A DNA stretch of 64,000 nucleotides from CAZCQG01 sp964500775 (GCA_964500775.1 CAZCQG010000006.1:1-64000), one strand, 5' to 3'; shown: positions 35,311 to 44,370, numbered from the stretch's first letter. The notes: a model not told the origin generated them from the sequence alone. Numbers and translations: made by a program.

Positions 35311-35829
35311 TTAATTAACTTTTTCTATAGCATTCTGTAGTAGTTTTCTTGCCTCTTCTTTGTTTTGGAACTCTTTTACTTTCACCCATTTATTTGGCTC
35401 AAGCATTTTATAGGTCTCAAAAAAGTTCTTTATCTTGTCCAAAGTAGCTTTGGGCAAATCCTCAAGCGATTTAATATTTTCGTATCTTGGATCGATTTTT
35501 GTCACGGGAACCGCAAGGAGTTTCTCGTCTTTGCCGCTCTCATCTTCCATAATAAGTACGCCGATAAGCCTGCAAGGTATCACGCTACCTGCTTGGAGCG
35601 GGTATTCGTTGAGTACGAGTATGTCGGCAGGATCACCGTCGTCCGCCAGTGTATTAGGTACAAAACCGTAGTTTGCAGGATAAAACATCGCGCTGTACAT
35701 CACTCTATCTACCACAACCGCACCGCTTTCTTTATCTATCTCATACTTGATGTTTGACCCGAAAGGTATCTCGATTACTGCGTTGATTTTTTCGGGATTT
35801 GACCCGATCTCGATTTTTGAAATATCCAT
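35311..35829 (-). CDS. ppa: Inorganic pyrophosphatase
   Basis: Ppa hydrolyses pyrophosphate released by biosynthesis. The 172 residues are a standard family I enzyme: KYEIDKESGAVVVDRVMYSAMFYPANYGFVPNTL, then the metal-binding signature DDGDPADILVL, with the later DPRYENIKSLEDLP and a C-terminal KKEFQNKEEA-like region. AGGAG lies 9 bases before the ATG. Upstream sits the structured palindrome at 35854-35966. Confidence 0.96.
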   Translation of the reverse strand: MDISKIEIGSNPEKINAVIEIPFGSNIKYEIDKESGAVVVDRVMYSAMFYPANYGFVPNTLADDGDPADILVLNEYPLQAGSVIPCRLIGVLIMEDESGKDEKLLAVPVTKIDPRYENIKSLEDLPKATLDKIKNFFETYKMLEPNKWVKVKEFQNKEEARKLLQNAIEKVN

Positions 35830-35853
35830 TTTAAGCTCCTATAATAATTGTTA

Positions 35854-35966
35854 AAGACCCCTCCGTAATCCTCACGATACGCTTTGTCCCGACGGGTCGA
35901 AATCTCTGATTTCGGGGGCTCCCGTCGTGCGGCAACTGCGAGGAGTGCGGATTACGGAGAGGTCTT
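35854..35966. repeat. 113-bp structured palindromic element between ppa and the CinA-like gene
   Basis: Arms of 22 bases at 35854-35875 and 35945-35966 pair at 20 of 22 positions (core CTCCGTAATCC / GGATTACGGAG). Nested inside are GACGGG (35891-35896) with CCCGTC (35921-35926), enclosing CGAAATC-TCT-GATTTCG. The element is richer in G+C than the flanking sequence and contains no plausible ORF. It may be a dispersed repeat (REP or MITE-like) or a structured RNA. No second copy was noticed in this window. Confidence 0.65.
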
Positions 35967-35969
35967 GTT

Positions 35970-36734
35970 TTAAATTTCTTCGCCGACTGTATATTGCCAG
36001 TCATTGTTTTCTATATACTCCACTAGCTTGCCGTACCAAGTATCCAAAAGGATTTTATCGTAGCCCCTTATCGAAATGGTGACTTCAGGGGTGTATCTAC
36101 CCTCTTTATAGTTTCCCATCCGAGGCAACGAAGAGACTTCGATTCCTTCAGGGACACTCTTCATATACTCGATGAAGCGCTCTTCGCTCACCGCCAAGCT
36201 CACGGTATAAGAGTGCCTCTCTTCCCCTTGCGGGAAATGGCGCTCCACTACCCATTCACACATCGGCGCTGCCATCTCCGGAAAGCCGGGCATAAAGAAA
36301 AATCGCCCCTCCAAGCTAAATCCGGGGACTTGATTAATAGGATTTGGTATGAGTCCTGCCCCTTTTGGGAGCTTTGCCATATTGATTCTATTGGGATACG
36401 CCGCCTCGCCGAATCGTCCCGTGATGATACTAGCCGCCTCTGCGTGCAGCTCCATCTCTCCTGCACTAAAGACACGTGCCGCGATCTCTCGCGTGTAGTC
36501 ATCAGGCGTAGCGCCGATACCGCCGAAGCAGAACATCACGCTCTCTTCCGTGTTTTTTATTAGCTCAAAGACGGAGCTTAATAGCTCCACTTTGTCCTCT
36601 ATCATAAAACTGCCGGAGTGATTCCAGCCCTTTTGCAATAGCAAGGCGTTCACCCGTTTAAAGTGGGCATCTTCACGCCTGCCGTTTAGTAATTCAGTAC
36701 CGATGATGACGGTAAAGAATCTAGGGTGCTTCAT
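35970..36734 (-). CDS. CinA-like MoCF-domain protein
   Basis: The protein has 254 residues. The N-terminal 170 or so form a MoaB/MogA-type domain (TVIIGTELLNGRRED, MFCFGGIGATPDDYTREIAARVF, LPKGAGLIPNPINQVPGF, FFFMPGFPEMAAPM), as in the N-terminal half of CinA. The C-terminal nicotinamide-nucleotide amidase domain of full CinA is missing, a form often seen in this phylum. Function is uncertain: NMN/ADP-ribose hydrolysis or molybdopterin binding have both been proposed for relatives. It overlaps the end of adk by 4 bp. Confidence 0.8.
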   Translation of the reverse strand: MKHPRFFTVIIGTELLNGRREDAHFKRVNALLLQKGWNHSGSFMIEDKVELLSSVFELIKNTEESVMFCFGGIGATPDDYTREIAARVFSAGEMELHAEAASIITGRFGEAAYPNRINMAKLPKGAGLIPNPINQVPGFSLEGRFFFMPGFPEMAAPMCEWVVERHFPQGEERHSYTVSLAVSEERFIEYMKSVPEGIEVSSLPRMGNYKEGRYTPEVTISIRGYDKILLDTWYGKLVEYIENNDWQYTVGEEI

Positions 36735-37303
36735 ATCTTGCTTTTAATGAAGCTTTCCATTTCAGCGACTATCTCCTCGATAGTTCTCTCGCCGTTAATC
36801 TTTTGCAAAATTCCTTTCGCACCGTAAAAATCTTGTATATCTTTGAGCGGGTCGCTATAGACTTTCATCCTATTATAAAACACCTCTGCGTTATCATCCG
36901 CTCCTCTAGCTCTCCCAAGCACTCTATCTTTAGCTACTTGTTCGCTCACTTCTACTTCGATGACGTTTACTAGCGTAATCGTGTCGCTTTTTGCTAGCAG
37001 TGAATCAAGAGCGTTCATCTGCTCTACGCTTCGCGGGAATCCGTCGATGAGAATCGTATCTTTATCGGAGTGATCGATCGCCCCTACTATCGTCTCGATA
37101 ACTACATCCAAAGGTACTAGCATCCCTTTACTTGTAAATCCGTCTATCATTTTCCCGCGCTCGCTGCCGCTAGCTACTTCGGCTCTCAAAAGCTCGCCCG
37201 TACTGTAGTGTGCGATAGTTTCGCTATTGTTTTTGCTGATGATCTCGGCATCCGTCGTTTTGCCGCTTCCGGGTGCTCCGATGATCAAAAATAGTTTTTT
37301 CAT
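36731..37303 (-). CDS. adk: Adenylate kinase
   Basis: Adk equilibrates ATP and AMP with ADP. The 190 residues start MKKLFLIIGAPGSGKTTDAEII with the P-loop, and contain HYSTGELLRAEVASGSERG, the DTILIDGFPRSVEQMNAL motif and VLGRARGADDNAEVFYNRM; the LID is the short form without zinc cysteines. The open frame continues upstream to 37444, into aspS, but ATG 37303 has AGGAG at normal spacing and gives the family's length. It lies 19 bp after aspS and overlaps the next gene. Confidence 0.96.
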   Translation of the reverse strand: MKKLFLIIGAPGSGKTTDAEIISKNNSETIAHYSTGELLRAEVASGSERGKMIDGFTSKGMLVPLDVVIETIVGAIDHSDKDTILIDGFPRSVEQMNALDSLLAKSDTITLVNVIEVEVSEQVAKDRVLGRARGADDNAEVFYNRMKVYSDPLKDIQDFYGAKGILQKINGERTIEEIVAEMESFIKSKI

Positions 37304-37322
37304 AAATGCTCTCCTGTCAAAA

Positions 37323-39074
37323 TTAATCTTGTAAGTTTTTCTTGATTCTAAGACCAAGCTCGTTGAGTTGTGCGCCTTCGACCTCACTTGGAGCGTGCGA
37401 TAGAAGACATTGCGCTTTTTGCGTTTTAGGGAAGGCGATGACATCTCTGATACTCTCGGCTCCCGTGATGAGCATCATCAGTCTATCAAAGCCCAATGCA
37501 AACCCGCCGTGCGGAGGAGCGCCGAATCTTAGCGCATCGAGCAAGAAGCCGAACTTCATATTTGCATCTTCCTTGCCGATACCCAAAATCTCGAATACTT
37601 TTTCTTGAATCTCCTCTTTGTGGATTCTTATGCTACCGCCGCCAAGCTCGATACCGTTTAAAACGATGTCGTAAGCGATAGATTGTATATCCTCCACATC
37701 CTCGCATTCAAGGTCTTTTGGCATAGTAAATGGGTGATGGAGCGCTTTTGTGCGCCCTTCGTCTTTTTCAAACATAGGGAAATCCACGACCCAAACAAAA
37801 CGCATCTCCTCTTTATCGATAAGTCCTAGATTTTTTCCGAGTTCTAGTCGCAACCGCCCCATATAATCAAGCACCGTCTTTTTATTGCCCGCACCGAAGA
37901 ATATAATGTCGCCTTGTTGCAGCGCGGCGCGCTCTTGTAGTTTTGCGAGTGAAGATTCCGAGAGGAATTTCACTAGCGGACCTTTCAGTCCATCCTCTTT
38001 GACTTGGATATATGCCAGTCCCTTTGCACCGAATTTTCTTACGAAATCTTCGAGTTCTTTGAGGTCTTTTCTGGAGAGCTTCTCATCGCCGCCGGGGACT
38101 TTTAGTGCTTTAATTCTATTGTGCTTGGGGTGGGTAGCGATGGAGCTAAAAATCTCGTTGTTCGAATCTTCAAAAAGATCGATAACGTCGATAAGCTTCA
38201 AGTCAAAGCGCATATCGGGTCTATCGATGCCGTAAGATTCCATTGCTTCATTGTACGTGATTCGCTCAAACGGAGGATTGATTGTCTTGCCGCAAGCGCT
38301 AAAAATATCCTTCAGCAGCTCTTCGCCCACTTTGATGACATCTTCTTGCTCGCAAAAGCTCATCTCCACGTCTATTTGGGTAAACTCCGGTTGTCTATCG
38401 GCACGCAAATCCTCGTCCCGAAAACATTTAGCGATTTGAAAATATCTATCAAATCCTGCCACCATAAGAATCTGTTTGAATAACTGCGGACTTTGGGGCA
38501 ATGCGAAAAATTCCCCCGGATGGACACGGCTAGGGACGAGATAATCTCTCGCACCTTCGGGAGTAGACTTGGTGAGAATCGGTGTCTCCACTTCTAGGAA
38601 TCCAAGCCTATCCAAGCAATTCCTTGCCGCGATTGCCGCTTTGCTTCGCAATGCAAATATCTCAAAGGATTTTGGATTTCGGAGGTCTAGGAATCTGTAT
38701 TTGAGGCGCAATTCCTCGCCCACATTCTTATCGCCGATAGCGATAGGAGGGGTTTGTGAAGCATTTTCGATGATAAGATTTTCAAGCACTACTTCGATTT
38801 TCCCCGTAGGGATTTTGAGGTTTTGCAACCCTTCACCCCTCGCCCTCACTTTTCCGCGCGCGCGCAAAACATATTCATCTCTTACTTTTTGCGCAATCGT
38901 ATGCGCCTCTTTGTTATCATCGGGGTCGCAAACGAGCTGAACGACTCCGCTTTTATCCCGCAAATCTATAAATATGACCCCGCCGTGATCTCTATAACTA
39001 TTTACCCATCCGCAAAGCTCTACCGCTTCACCGATATTGTTTTCATTTATCGCAGCACACAGATGGCTTCTCAA
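37323..39074 (-). CDS. aspS: Aspartyl-tRNA synthetase
   Basis: The 583 residues are a bacterial-type class IIb synthetase: N-terminal OB anticodon-binding domain (VELCGWVNSYRDHGGVIFIDLRD), motif 2 (FRDEDLRADRQPEFTQIDVEMSF), the bacterial GAD insertion domain (about 280-420) and motif 3 (PPHGGFALGFDRLMMLITG). In this phylum the enzyme is often non-discriminating and also charges tRNA-Asn. The start is TTG 39074, with AGGAG 5 bases upstream. A promoter probably lies in the 160-bp gap shared with the hydrogenase operon. Confidence 0.96.
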   Translation of the reverse strand: MRSHLCAAINENNIGEAVELCGWVNSYRDHGGVIFIDLRDKSGVVQLVCDPDDNKEAHTIAQKVRDEYVLRARGKVRARGEGLQNLKIPTGKIEVVLENLIIENASQTPPIAIGDKNVGEELRLKYRFLDLRNPKSFEIFALRSKAAIAARNCLDRLGFLEVETPILTKSTPEGARDYLVPSRVHPGEFFALPQSPQLFKQILMVAGFDRYFQIAKCFRDEDLRADRQPEFTQIDVEMSFCEQEDVIKVGEELLKDIFSACGKTINPPFERITYNEAMESYGIDRPDMRFDLKLIDVIDLFEDSNNEIFSSIATHPKHNRIKALKVPGGDEKLSRKDLKELEDFVRKFGAKGLAYIQVKEDGLKGPLVKFLSESSLAKLQERAALQQGDIIFFGAGNKKTVLDYMGRLRLELGKNLGLIDKEEMRFVWVVDFPMFEKDEGRTKALHHPFTMPKDLECEDVEDIQSIAYDIVLNGIELGGGSIRIHKEEIQEKVFEILGIGKEDANMKFGFLLDALRFGAPPHGGFALGFDRLMMLITGAESIRDVIAFPKTQKAQCLLSHAPSEVEGAQLNELGLRIKKNLQD

Positions 39075-39191
39075 AAGGTCTCCTAAATATTTTTATAAAA
39101 AAGGGTGGAATTGTAACATATACTTACTTCTTGTATTTTTAATTCCGTTTAATGATTGGATTTGTTATTTGCGGCTAAAATGTCATCAAAG

Positions 39192-39207
39192 GCGGGTAAC
39201 ATCCCGC
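39192..39207 (+). promoter_or_regulatory. Small hairpin in the ech operon leader
   Basis: GCGGG-TAACAT-CCCGC forms a 5-bp stem, extendable to 7 by a G-T and an A-T pair, 30 bases before the echA start. A likely -10, TAAAAT, is at about 39176-39181. It may only stabilise the leader. Confidence 0.3.
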
Positions 39208-39236
39208 TTCTATCTTGAACAATAACGCGGTGAACA

Positions 39237-41087
39237 ATGCAAGAGATATTATTGATACTCCTTTTCGGTCCTTTTATGAGTGCGGCATTTTACTCGCTAC
39301 TGCCTCGTGAAAGCGGTAATTTAACCATCATTGCCGCGGTAGCGGTTTTTTCATTGTCGGCTCTGTATCTGCATACGAGTCTAGAATCGCCGCTATTTTT
39401 ATCACTCCATCTCCATGGGTTGATTTTGACGGTGGATTACCTATTGCTCGGATACTTCTTGTATGAAGGGATAAAAAACCGCTCAAAAGAGATTATTCTA
39501 CTCTCGCTCGTTCAATTGGCACTTTTTACCTATTTTGTTTTTACGGCAAAAGAAAGCGAAACGCCGCAGATTTACTTGGATTCCCTTGCGACTATGATGC
39601 TACTGCTCATCAACATCGTCGGCGGAGCGATTTTGGTGTATGCGCTAGATTATATGAGAGACGAGACTACCGTCCTCAAGAAAGAGAAACAATTTGTAGC
39701 GTTGCTTTTATGTTTTTTAGGGGTGATGAACTTTGCGGTCGTGAGCAACAATATCGAGTGGTTCTTCCTGTTTTTTGAGCTTACCACGCTATTTTCATTT
39801 TTACTTATCGGATTCCGAAAAGACGAAGTTTCTATACAAAATGCTCTAAAAGCATTATGGATGAATCAAATCGGCGGCGTATTTATTCTCGCAGCCCTCA
39901 TATACCTAGCGACAAATAATTTCGACATAACCTTTAGTGCGCTCCTCGCTTCGCACGATAACGTCTACTTCATCCTCCCCGTTGCACTCTTGTCTTTGGC
40001 GGTGATGATAAAAGGGGCAATGTTCCCTTTTGATCGATGGCTACTTGGTGCGATGGTAGCGCCCACACCCGTCTCGGCGATACTCCACTCCGCTACGATG
40101 GTGAAAATCGCCCCCTATATGATACTACGCCTCTCAGAATCCATAGCCGCTAGCGGTGTCGGGATTCTTATCACCCTTTTTGGCGCGATCGTGTTTTTCG
40201 GGGCGAGCTTTATCGCGCTCGGAAAAGAGAATCTCAAAGAGATACTCGCCTATTCGACCATTGCGATGCTCTCCCTAGCTATGGCACTCGGAGCGACGGG
40301 CAATAGCGATGCGCAATTTGCGGCACTAATGATCATCATCTTCCACGGTATCAGCAAAGCGATACTCTTTATGTGTGCGGGGATTTTCGAGAAAAAATAC
40401 CACGCCAAAACACTTACCCAAATACAAGAGCTCTTGTACGAAGCCCCTTTTTTGGTCATCGTAACGACTATTGGATTCCTATCTATCACCATCCCGCCGA
40501 TGGGGGCATTTTTGGGAAAAATGTTTGCCATCGAAGCTTTGAGTCACATAGGAGCATTTGGGGTCGTCACACTCTCTTCTACGATGCTGATAGTTTTCGG
40601 AAGCGTGGCACTAAGCGTCCTCTATTTTCGGGTGATAGGATCAATGGTGCAAAAAGAGGGGGCGAAAACAAGCTATACCGTCGATTTGATGCGACCGTGG
40701 TATAAGTATTCGCTCGTCGCTCTTTTGACGATACTTACGATAACGTCGATGGGGTGTTTTATAATGTTTAAATTTTTATTTTTGGATGCCTTGGTAGGAA
40801 TCTCGCATGAAGCATATAGCTTTACATGGACGTGGGCGGGGATGCGATTTGGCGAAATAGAGCTAAAAGCATACTACCTCATCGCGGGATTTCTCTTTTT
40901 ACTCTCTCCGATACTCGCACTCACCCACAGGATCAAAAACAGAGACAGAGCACTTGAATACAGCTGCGGGGAGCGATTTGACTTTAAATTCAATATGTTC
41001 AAAATACACTTTTTTGATGCAAATAAAAAATACTTCGATATTATCGGGATCATTGGATTCTTATCTATTCTAGTTTGGAGTGTGTGA
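39237..41087 (+). CDS. echA: Ech-type hydrogenase ion-translocating subunit A (NuoL-like)
   Basis: This large membrane subunit is homologous to the antiporter-like NuoL of complex I and thought to move H+ or Na+ during H2 metabolism. The 616 residues contain about 14-16 hydrophobic helices, with the family core WFFLFFELTTLFSFLLIGFRKDE, the proton-channel region MIKGAMFPFDRWLLGAMVAPTPVSAILHSATMVKIAPYMILRL, and a helix-breaking loop KENLKEILAYSTIAMLS. It begins a six-gene operon in the Ech A-F order. Confidence 0.9.
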   Translation: MQEILLILLFGPFMSAAFYSLLPRESGNLTIIAAVAVFSLSALYLHTSLESPLFLSLHLHGLILTVDYLLLGYFLYEGIKNRSKEIILLSLVQLALFTYFVFTAKESETPQIYLDSLATMMLLLINIVGGAILVYALDYMRDETTVLKKEKQFVALLLCFLGVMNFAVVSNNIEWFFLFFELTTLFSFLLIGFRKDEVSIQNALKALWMNQIGGVFILAALIYLATNNFDITFSALLASHDNVYFILPVALLSLAVMIKGAMFPFDRWLLGAMVAPTPVSAILHSATMVKIAPYMILRLSESIAASGVGILITLFGAIVFFGASFIALGKENLKEILAYSTIAMLSLAMALGATGNSDAQFAALMIIIFHGISKAILFMCAGIFEKKYHAKTLTQIQELLYEAPFLVIVTTIGFLSITIPPMGAFLGKMFAIEALSHIGAFGVVTLSSTMLIVFGSVALSVLYFRVIGSMVQKEGAKTSYTVDLMRPWYKYSLVALLTILTITSMGCFIMFKFLFLDALVGISHEAYSFTWTWAGMRFGEIELKAYYLIAGFLFLLSPILALTHRIKNRDRALEYSCGERFDFKFNMFKIHFFDANKKYFDIIGIIGFLSILVWSV

Positions 41088-41088
41088 A

Positions 41089-41931
41089 ATGTCTGAAAGC
41101 TTTTTCTTTAATTTTTTGATCGCGCTCCTTATCCCCTTCATCGGAGCTTTCATCTACGGAATCGAACGCGTCGTGAAAGCGAGGATGCAAAATAGAATCG
41201 GACCGCCCGTATTACAGCCTTTTTACGATCTTTTCAAGCTCGCACAAAAAAGGGCGCTTATTATCCACTCATTCCATTCAAATATGGGAATCCTCCATTT
41301 TTTCGCAACGTGGTTTAGCACCGCGCTACTGTTTTTGGGGGAAGATATACTCATTGTGATTTTTTTCCATTTACTCGCGACCTCTTTGTTGCTTTTAGGA
41401 TCTTATAGCGTAAAAAGCCAGTATTCGCAGATAGGCTCCCATAGAGAGCTTATTATGCTCTTTGGATACGAACCTATTTTTATTCTACTCGGCATCACCC
41501 TTTTTAGTCTCGGAGATTCGTTTGCGATTTCCGATATGCAATTCGACGGTATGCCGCTACTAAGTGCTCCTTTGGCATTTTTGGCATTTTTGGTAGCTGC
41601 GCTTATGAAGCTCAAAAAATCCCCTTTCGATGCCGCCGAAGCGCACCAAGAACTTCTCGGCGGAGCGGAGATAGAGTACAGCGGCATCTATTACGAAGCG
41701 CTTTACGGAGCGAAAATGAACGAGTATGTCTACATCTACGGTTTTTGTTTTTTACTCGCGGGGAAAGAGCTACTAGCAGGTTTTATCCTATGCGCGATAC
41801 TTTTTTTACTCATCAATCTCATAGATAATGCAACAGCGAGGCTCAAAACGGGTGATGCGCTTAAGATCGCTTTGGCGGTCGGGTTTATCGCACCGTTTCT
41901 CAATCTCGCACTTCTCTATTTAGGGGTGTAA
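41089..41931 (+). CDS. echB: Ech-type hydrogenase membrane subunit B (NuoH-like)
   Basis: EchB anchors the hydrogenase module and shares ancestry with NuoH of complex I. ATG 41089, one base after the echA stop, is preferred to GTG 41080. The 280 residues have about eight helices and the NuoH motifs GIERVVKARMQNRIGPPVLQPFYDLFKL near the start and KLKKSPFDAAEAHQELLGGAEIEYSG in the middle; the acidic residues here line the link between the iron-sulfur arm and the membrane arm. Confidence 0.92.
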   Translation: MSESFFFNFLIALLIPFIGAFIYGIERVVKARMQNRIGPPVLQPFYDLFKLAQKRALIIHSFHSNMGILHFFATWFSTALLFLGEDILIVIFFHLLATSLLLLGSYSVKSQYSQIGSHRELIMLFGYEPIFILLGITLFSLGDSFAISDMQFDGMPLLSAPLAFLAFLVAALMKLKKSPFDAAEAHQELLGGAEIEYSGIYYEALYGAKMNEYVYIYGFCFLLAGKELLAGFILCAILFLLINLIDNATARLKTGDALKIALAVGFIAPFLNLALLYLGV

Positions 41932-42465
41932 ATGGAACTATTTGCAAACTCAAAGAAAAAATCACCGTGGATCATCCACTACAACGCAGGAAGTTGCAAC
42001 GGATGCGACATAGAGATACTCGCGACGCTCTCGCCAAAATATGACGTGGAGCGATTTGGCATCATCAACAAAGGGAATCCCAAGCAAGCCGACATACTCC
42101 TAGTCACCGGTCCCGTGACCAAGCGCTCGCGTGAACGTCTCGTGCAGCTCTACACCCAGATACCCGAACCAAAAGTGGTCATCTCGGTAGGTGCATGCAC
42201 CAATAGCGGCGGGGTCTTCCGCGATATGTACAACCAAGAGTGCGGCGTAGATAGGTACATCCCCGTGGACGTCTACGTCGCAGGGTGCGCGGCGAGACCG
42301 GAGCAAGTAATCGAAGGGGTAGCTAAAGCACTAGAGATATTAGAACAAAAAACCGACGCGATAGAAAAACCCAAAAAGCTTTTCGGAAAGATAAATGAAC
42401 TTTTCGGGCAAAACGACAGACGTGAGATAGCAAAAACACTAAAGGCGGATGATGCAGAAAATTGA
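41932..42465 (+). CDS. echC: Ech-type hydrogenase small subunit (NuoB-like)
   Basis: EchC carries the proximal [4Fe-4S] cluster next to the NiFe site. The 177 residues have the four ligands expected: C22 and C25 in GSCNGCD, C89 in GACTNSGG and C119 in GCAARPEQVIEG. This is the one-cluster form of group 4 hydrogenases, lacking the long C-terminal extension of uptake hydrogenases and the signal peptide. A basic, acidic tail of about 40 residues follows. It directly abuts echB and overlaps echD by 17 bp. Confidence 0.95.
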   Translation: MELFANSKKKSPWIIHYNAGSCNGCDIEILATLSPKYDVERFGIINKGNPKQADILLVTGPVTKRSRERLVQLYTQIPEPKVVISVGACTNSGGVFRDMYNQECGVDRYIPVDVYVAGCAARPEQVIEGVAKALEILEQKTDAIEKPKKLFGKINELFGQNDRREIAKTLKADDAEN

Positions 42466-42790
42466 GACTACTTTGCAAAACGTAGTAAACGACATTAAAA
42501 AATTCTATGACTACAAAAAACATTTTTACAGCATGGTAAACGGCGTAGATAGGTGTGAGGGGTTTGAGATACAGTGGCTTTTCGGCGAGTATCACGGCGA
42601 GGAAATCACTATGTTCGTAGCGAATTGCGGCTATGAAGACGAAGTACCCAGCCTCGCTTCTTTCATCCCCTCGTCGGTCTATTCGGAAAATGAACTCTTT
42701 GACCTCATGGGGGTGAAATTCCACGGTGCAAAAAGAGGATTATTCATCGAAAAAGATACCAAAGAATTCCCCTTAAGGTGCGCACAATGA
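42449..42790 (+). CDS. echD: Ech-type hydrogenase subunit D (NuoC-like)
   Basis: This 113-residue soluble subunit is related to NuoC of complex I, shown by PSLASFIPSSVYSENELFDLMGVKFHGAKRGLFI, the conserved NuoC end in which E-D/E-x-x-D-x-x-G occurs. It bridges the small and large subunits. Two adjacent ATG codons (42449 and 42452) are possible starts. Confidence 0.88.
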   Translation: MMQKIETTLQNVVNDIKKFYDYKKHFYSMVNGVDRCEGFEIQWLFGEYHGEEITMFVANCGYEDEVPSLASFIPSSVYSENELFDLMGVKFHGAKRGLFIEKDTKEFPLRCAQ

Positions 42791-43872
42791 TCCAAGAACT
42801 CAACATCGCCCTCGGCTCGCAACACGTCGCCCTATTGGAGCCTATGCGGCTAGAATTCCAGACCGAAAACGAAAGAATCACGGGGGTAAACGCCGACTTC
42901 GGATACGTCCATAGAGGCATCGAAAAAGCGTGCGCTAGCAAGTTTAAATTCAAACAAGTGGGCTATGTCGTCTCTAGGGTATGCGGTCTGTGCTCCATCA
43001 CTCACAGCTCGGCGTATACGTTTGCCATCGAAGGAATCTTCGGCGAAGAGATTCCTATACGGGCAAAGTATCTACGGATACTCGCACTAGAGCTAGATAG
43101 AATCCACTCTCATCTCTTATGTCTCGCCCACACCGCAGAATCGGCAGGCTTTGAAGCGCTTTTTATGCACATAATGAAACACCGTGAACTCGTAATGGAA
43201 GCCCAAGAATCGCTCACCGGCAACCGTGTCCACTTCGACTACCTCCATATCGGCGGGGTAAATAGAGACTTGGACAGCGAAAAAAGCGGGGAAATAAAAA
43301 ACAAGATCATCCAACTAAGAGAGAAGGTCAAAGAGATACAAGAGTTATTCAACTCCAACTTCTCTCTCTCGATGAAATACAAAGGAATCGGCGCTATAAG
43401 TACCGAAGATGTCTACAAACTCAACGTCGCAGGTCCGCAGGCAAGAGCGGCAAACGTAGCGTGGGACGTCCGCAACGTCGATACGACACTCCCCTATAAA
43501 GAGGTGGGTTTCAAACTCATCACCCAAGAAGGGGGTGACATCCACGCAAGAAACAACGTGCGCCTATTAGAGACGCTAAACTCCATCGAAATGGTATTAA
43601 ACGTCTTAGACAATTTGCCTGCGGGGGAGATTACCGTAAAAATAAAAGGGAATCCGGATGGAGAATATGTCTCTAGAATCGAAGCCCCGAGAGGCGAGCT
43701 CTCCTACTATGTGCTCGGTGAGAAAAAGCCGATACTTAAAAGGGTGCGGATAAAAACACCGACCTACTCCAATGCGGCAAGTTTCGTGCATATAATGAAC
43801 GGGCAAGACTACGGCGATATTCCTGCCATCATGGCATCGTTTGATCCGTGTATGTCGTGTACGGCAAAGTAG
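42787..43872 (+). CDS. echE: Ech-type [NiFe] hydrogenase large subunit
   Basis: This subunit holds the NiFe centre. The 361 residues have L1 RVCGLC (C66, C69) and L2 DPCMSC (C355, C358), giving the four nickel ligands, with FGYVHRGIEKACA and MKHRELVMEAQESLTG in between. The protein stops three residues after the last ligand (TAK), so there is no C-terminal tail for a maturation endopeptidase. ATG 42787 overlaps the echD stop (ATGA) and is preferred to GTG 42778. Confidence 0.95.
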   Translation: MIQELNIALGSQHVALLEPMRLEFQTENERITGVNADFGYVHRGIEKACASKFKFKQVGYVVSRVCGLCSITHSSAYTFAIEGIFGEEIPIRAKYLRILALELDRIHSHLLCLAHTAESAGFEALFMHIMKHRELVMEAQESLTGNRVHFDYLHIGGVNRDLDSEKSGEIKNKIIQLREKVKEIQELFNSNFSLSMKYKGIGAISTEDVYKLNVAGPQARAANVAWDVRNVDTTLPYKEVGFKLITQEGGDIHARNNVRLLETLNSIEMVLNVLDNLPAGEITVKIKGNPDGEYVSRIEAPRGELSYYVLGEKKPILKRVRIKTPTYSNAASFVHIMNGQDYGDIPAIMASFDPCMSCTAK

Positions 43873-43882
43873 GAGAGATGCG

Positions 43883-44296
43883 ATGTTAAAAGCGATGCTA
43901 TTATCCCTATCCAATCTTTTTAAAAAGCCGGTCACGAAGCGCTACCCTTTTGAACCCACTTATAAACCTGCGGATTTCAGAGGGGAGATAAAATATAACG
44001 TGGAGGAATGTATCTTTTGCCTCAAATGTGAGAGCGCTTGCCCTCCGGGAGCCATTATTTTTGATCAGCACGTCAAAAGCGGCGTGTATAAGTACCATTA
44101 CAATCCTTACCTTTGCATCTACTGCGGCGAATGCGTGCGCGCATGTCCGAAACCCGGATGCGATGGATCGCTTTGGCAAGATAGCACCGAAACTCTAAGC
44201 TCCACCGACAAGACAATCAACGATGAATGGTTTGCCTTAGAACAAAGAGCTTATAAAAACAGAGAGACTTATAAAACAAATAAAAAAACACAATAA
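43883..44296 (+). CDS. echF: Ech-type hydrogenase ferredoxin subunit (NuoI-like)
   Basis: EchF passes electrons between soluble ferredoxin and EchC. The 137 residues carry two [4Fe-4S] motifs: C43, C46, C49, C53 (CIFCLKCESACP) and C78, C81, C84, C88 (CIYCGECVRACP). The N-terminus is amphipathic and would rest on the membrane. ATG 43883 with AGGAG at good spacing is preferred over the longer frame from 43841. Last gene of the operon; no hydrogenase maturation gene follows. Confidence 0.92.
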   Translation: MLKAMLLSLSNLFKKPVTKRYPFEPTYKPADFRGEIKYNVEECIFCLKCESACPPGAIIFDQHVKSGVYKYHYNPYLCIYCGECVRACPKPGCDGSLWQDSTETLSSTDKTINDEWFALEQRAYKNRETYKTNKKTQ

Positions 44297-44321
44297 AACC
44301 ACGTATTGTGGCTTATTTTTT
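44297..44321 (+). terminator. Possible terminator after the ech operon
   Basis: CCAC-GTATT-GTGG (44299-44311) followed by CTTATTTTTTG. The stem is only 4 bp, so it is weak, but position and T run fit an intrinsic terminator just after the echF stop. Confidence 0.4.
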
Positions 44322-44327
44322 GCTTGA

Positions 44328-44370
44328 TTATTAATATTACTTAATGTAAATTGGGAAAAAATATTAATAA
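44328..44370. promoter_or_regulatory. Inverted repeat with TTATTAATA arms upstream of the pilus operon
   Basis: TTATTAATATT (44328-44338) and AATATTAATAA (44360-44370) are a perfect 11-bp inverted repeat with a 21-base spacer, ending 9 bases before the first gene of the pilus operon. The same TTATTAATA unit forms an inverted repeat at the promoter of the Fur/PerR-like regulator at the far end of that operon. Confidence 0.45.

Noticed and set aside
39237..44296. Complex I (Nuo) operon
   Set aside because: The set lacks NuoA, E, F, G, J, K, M and N, and the large subunit has both NiFe cysteine pairs, which NuoD has lost.
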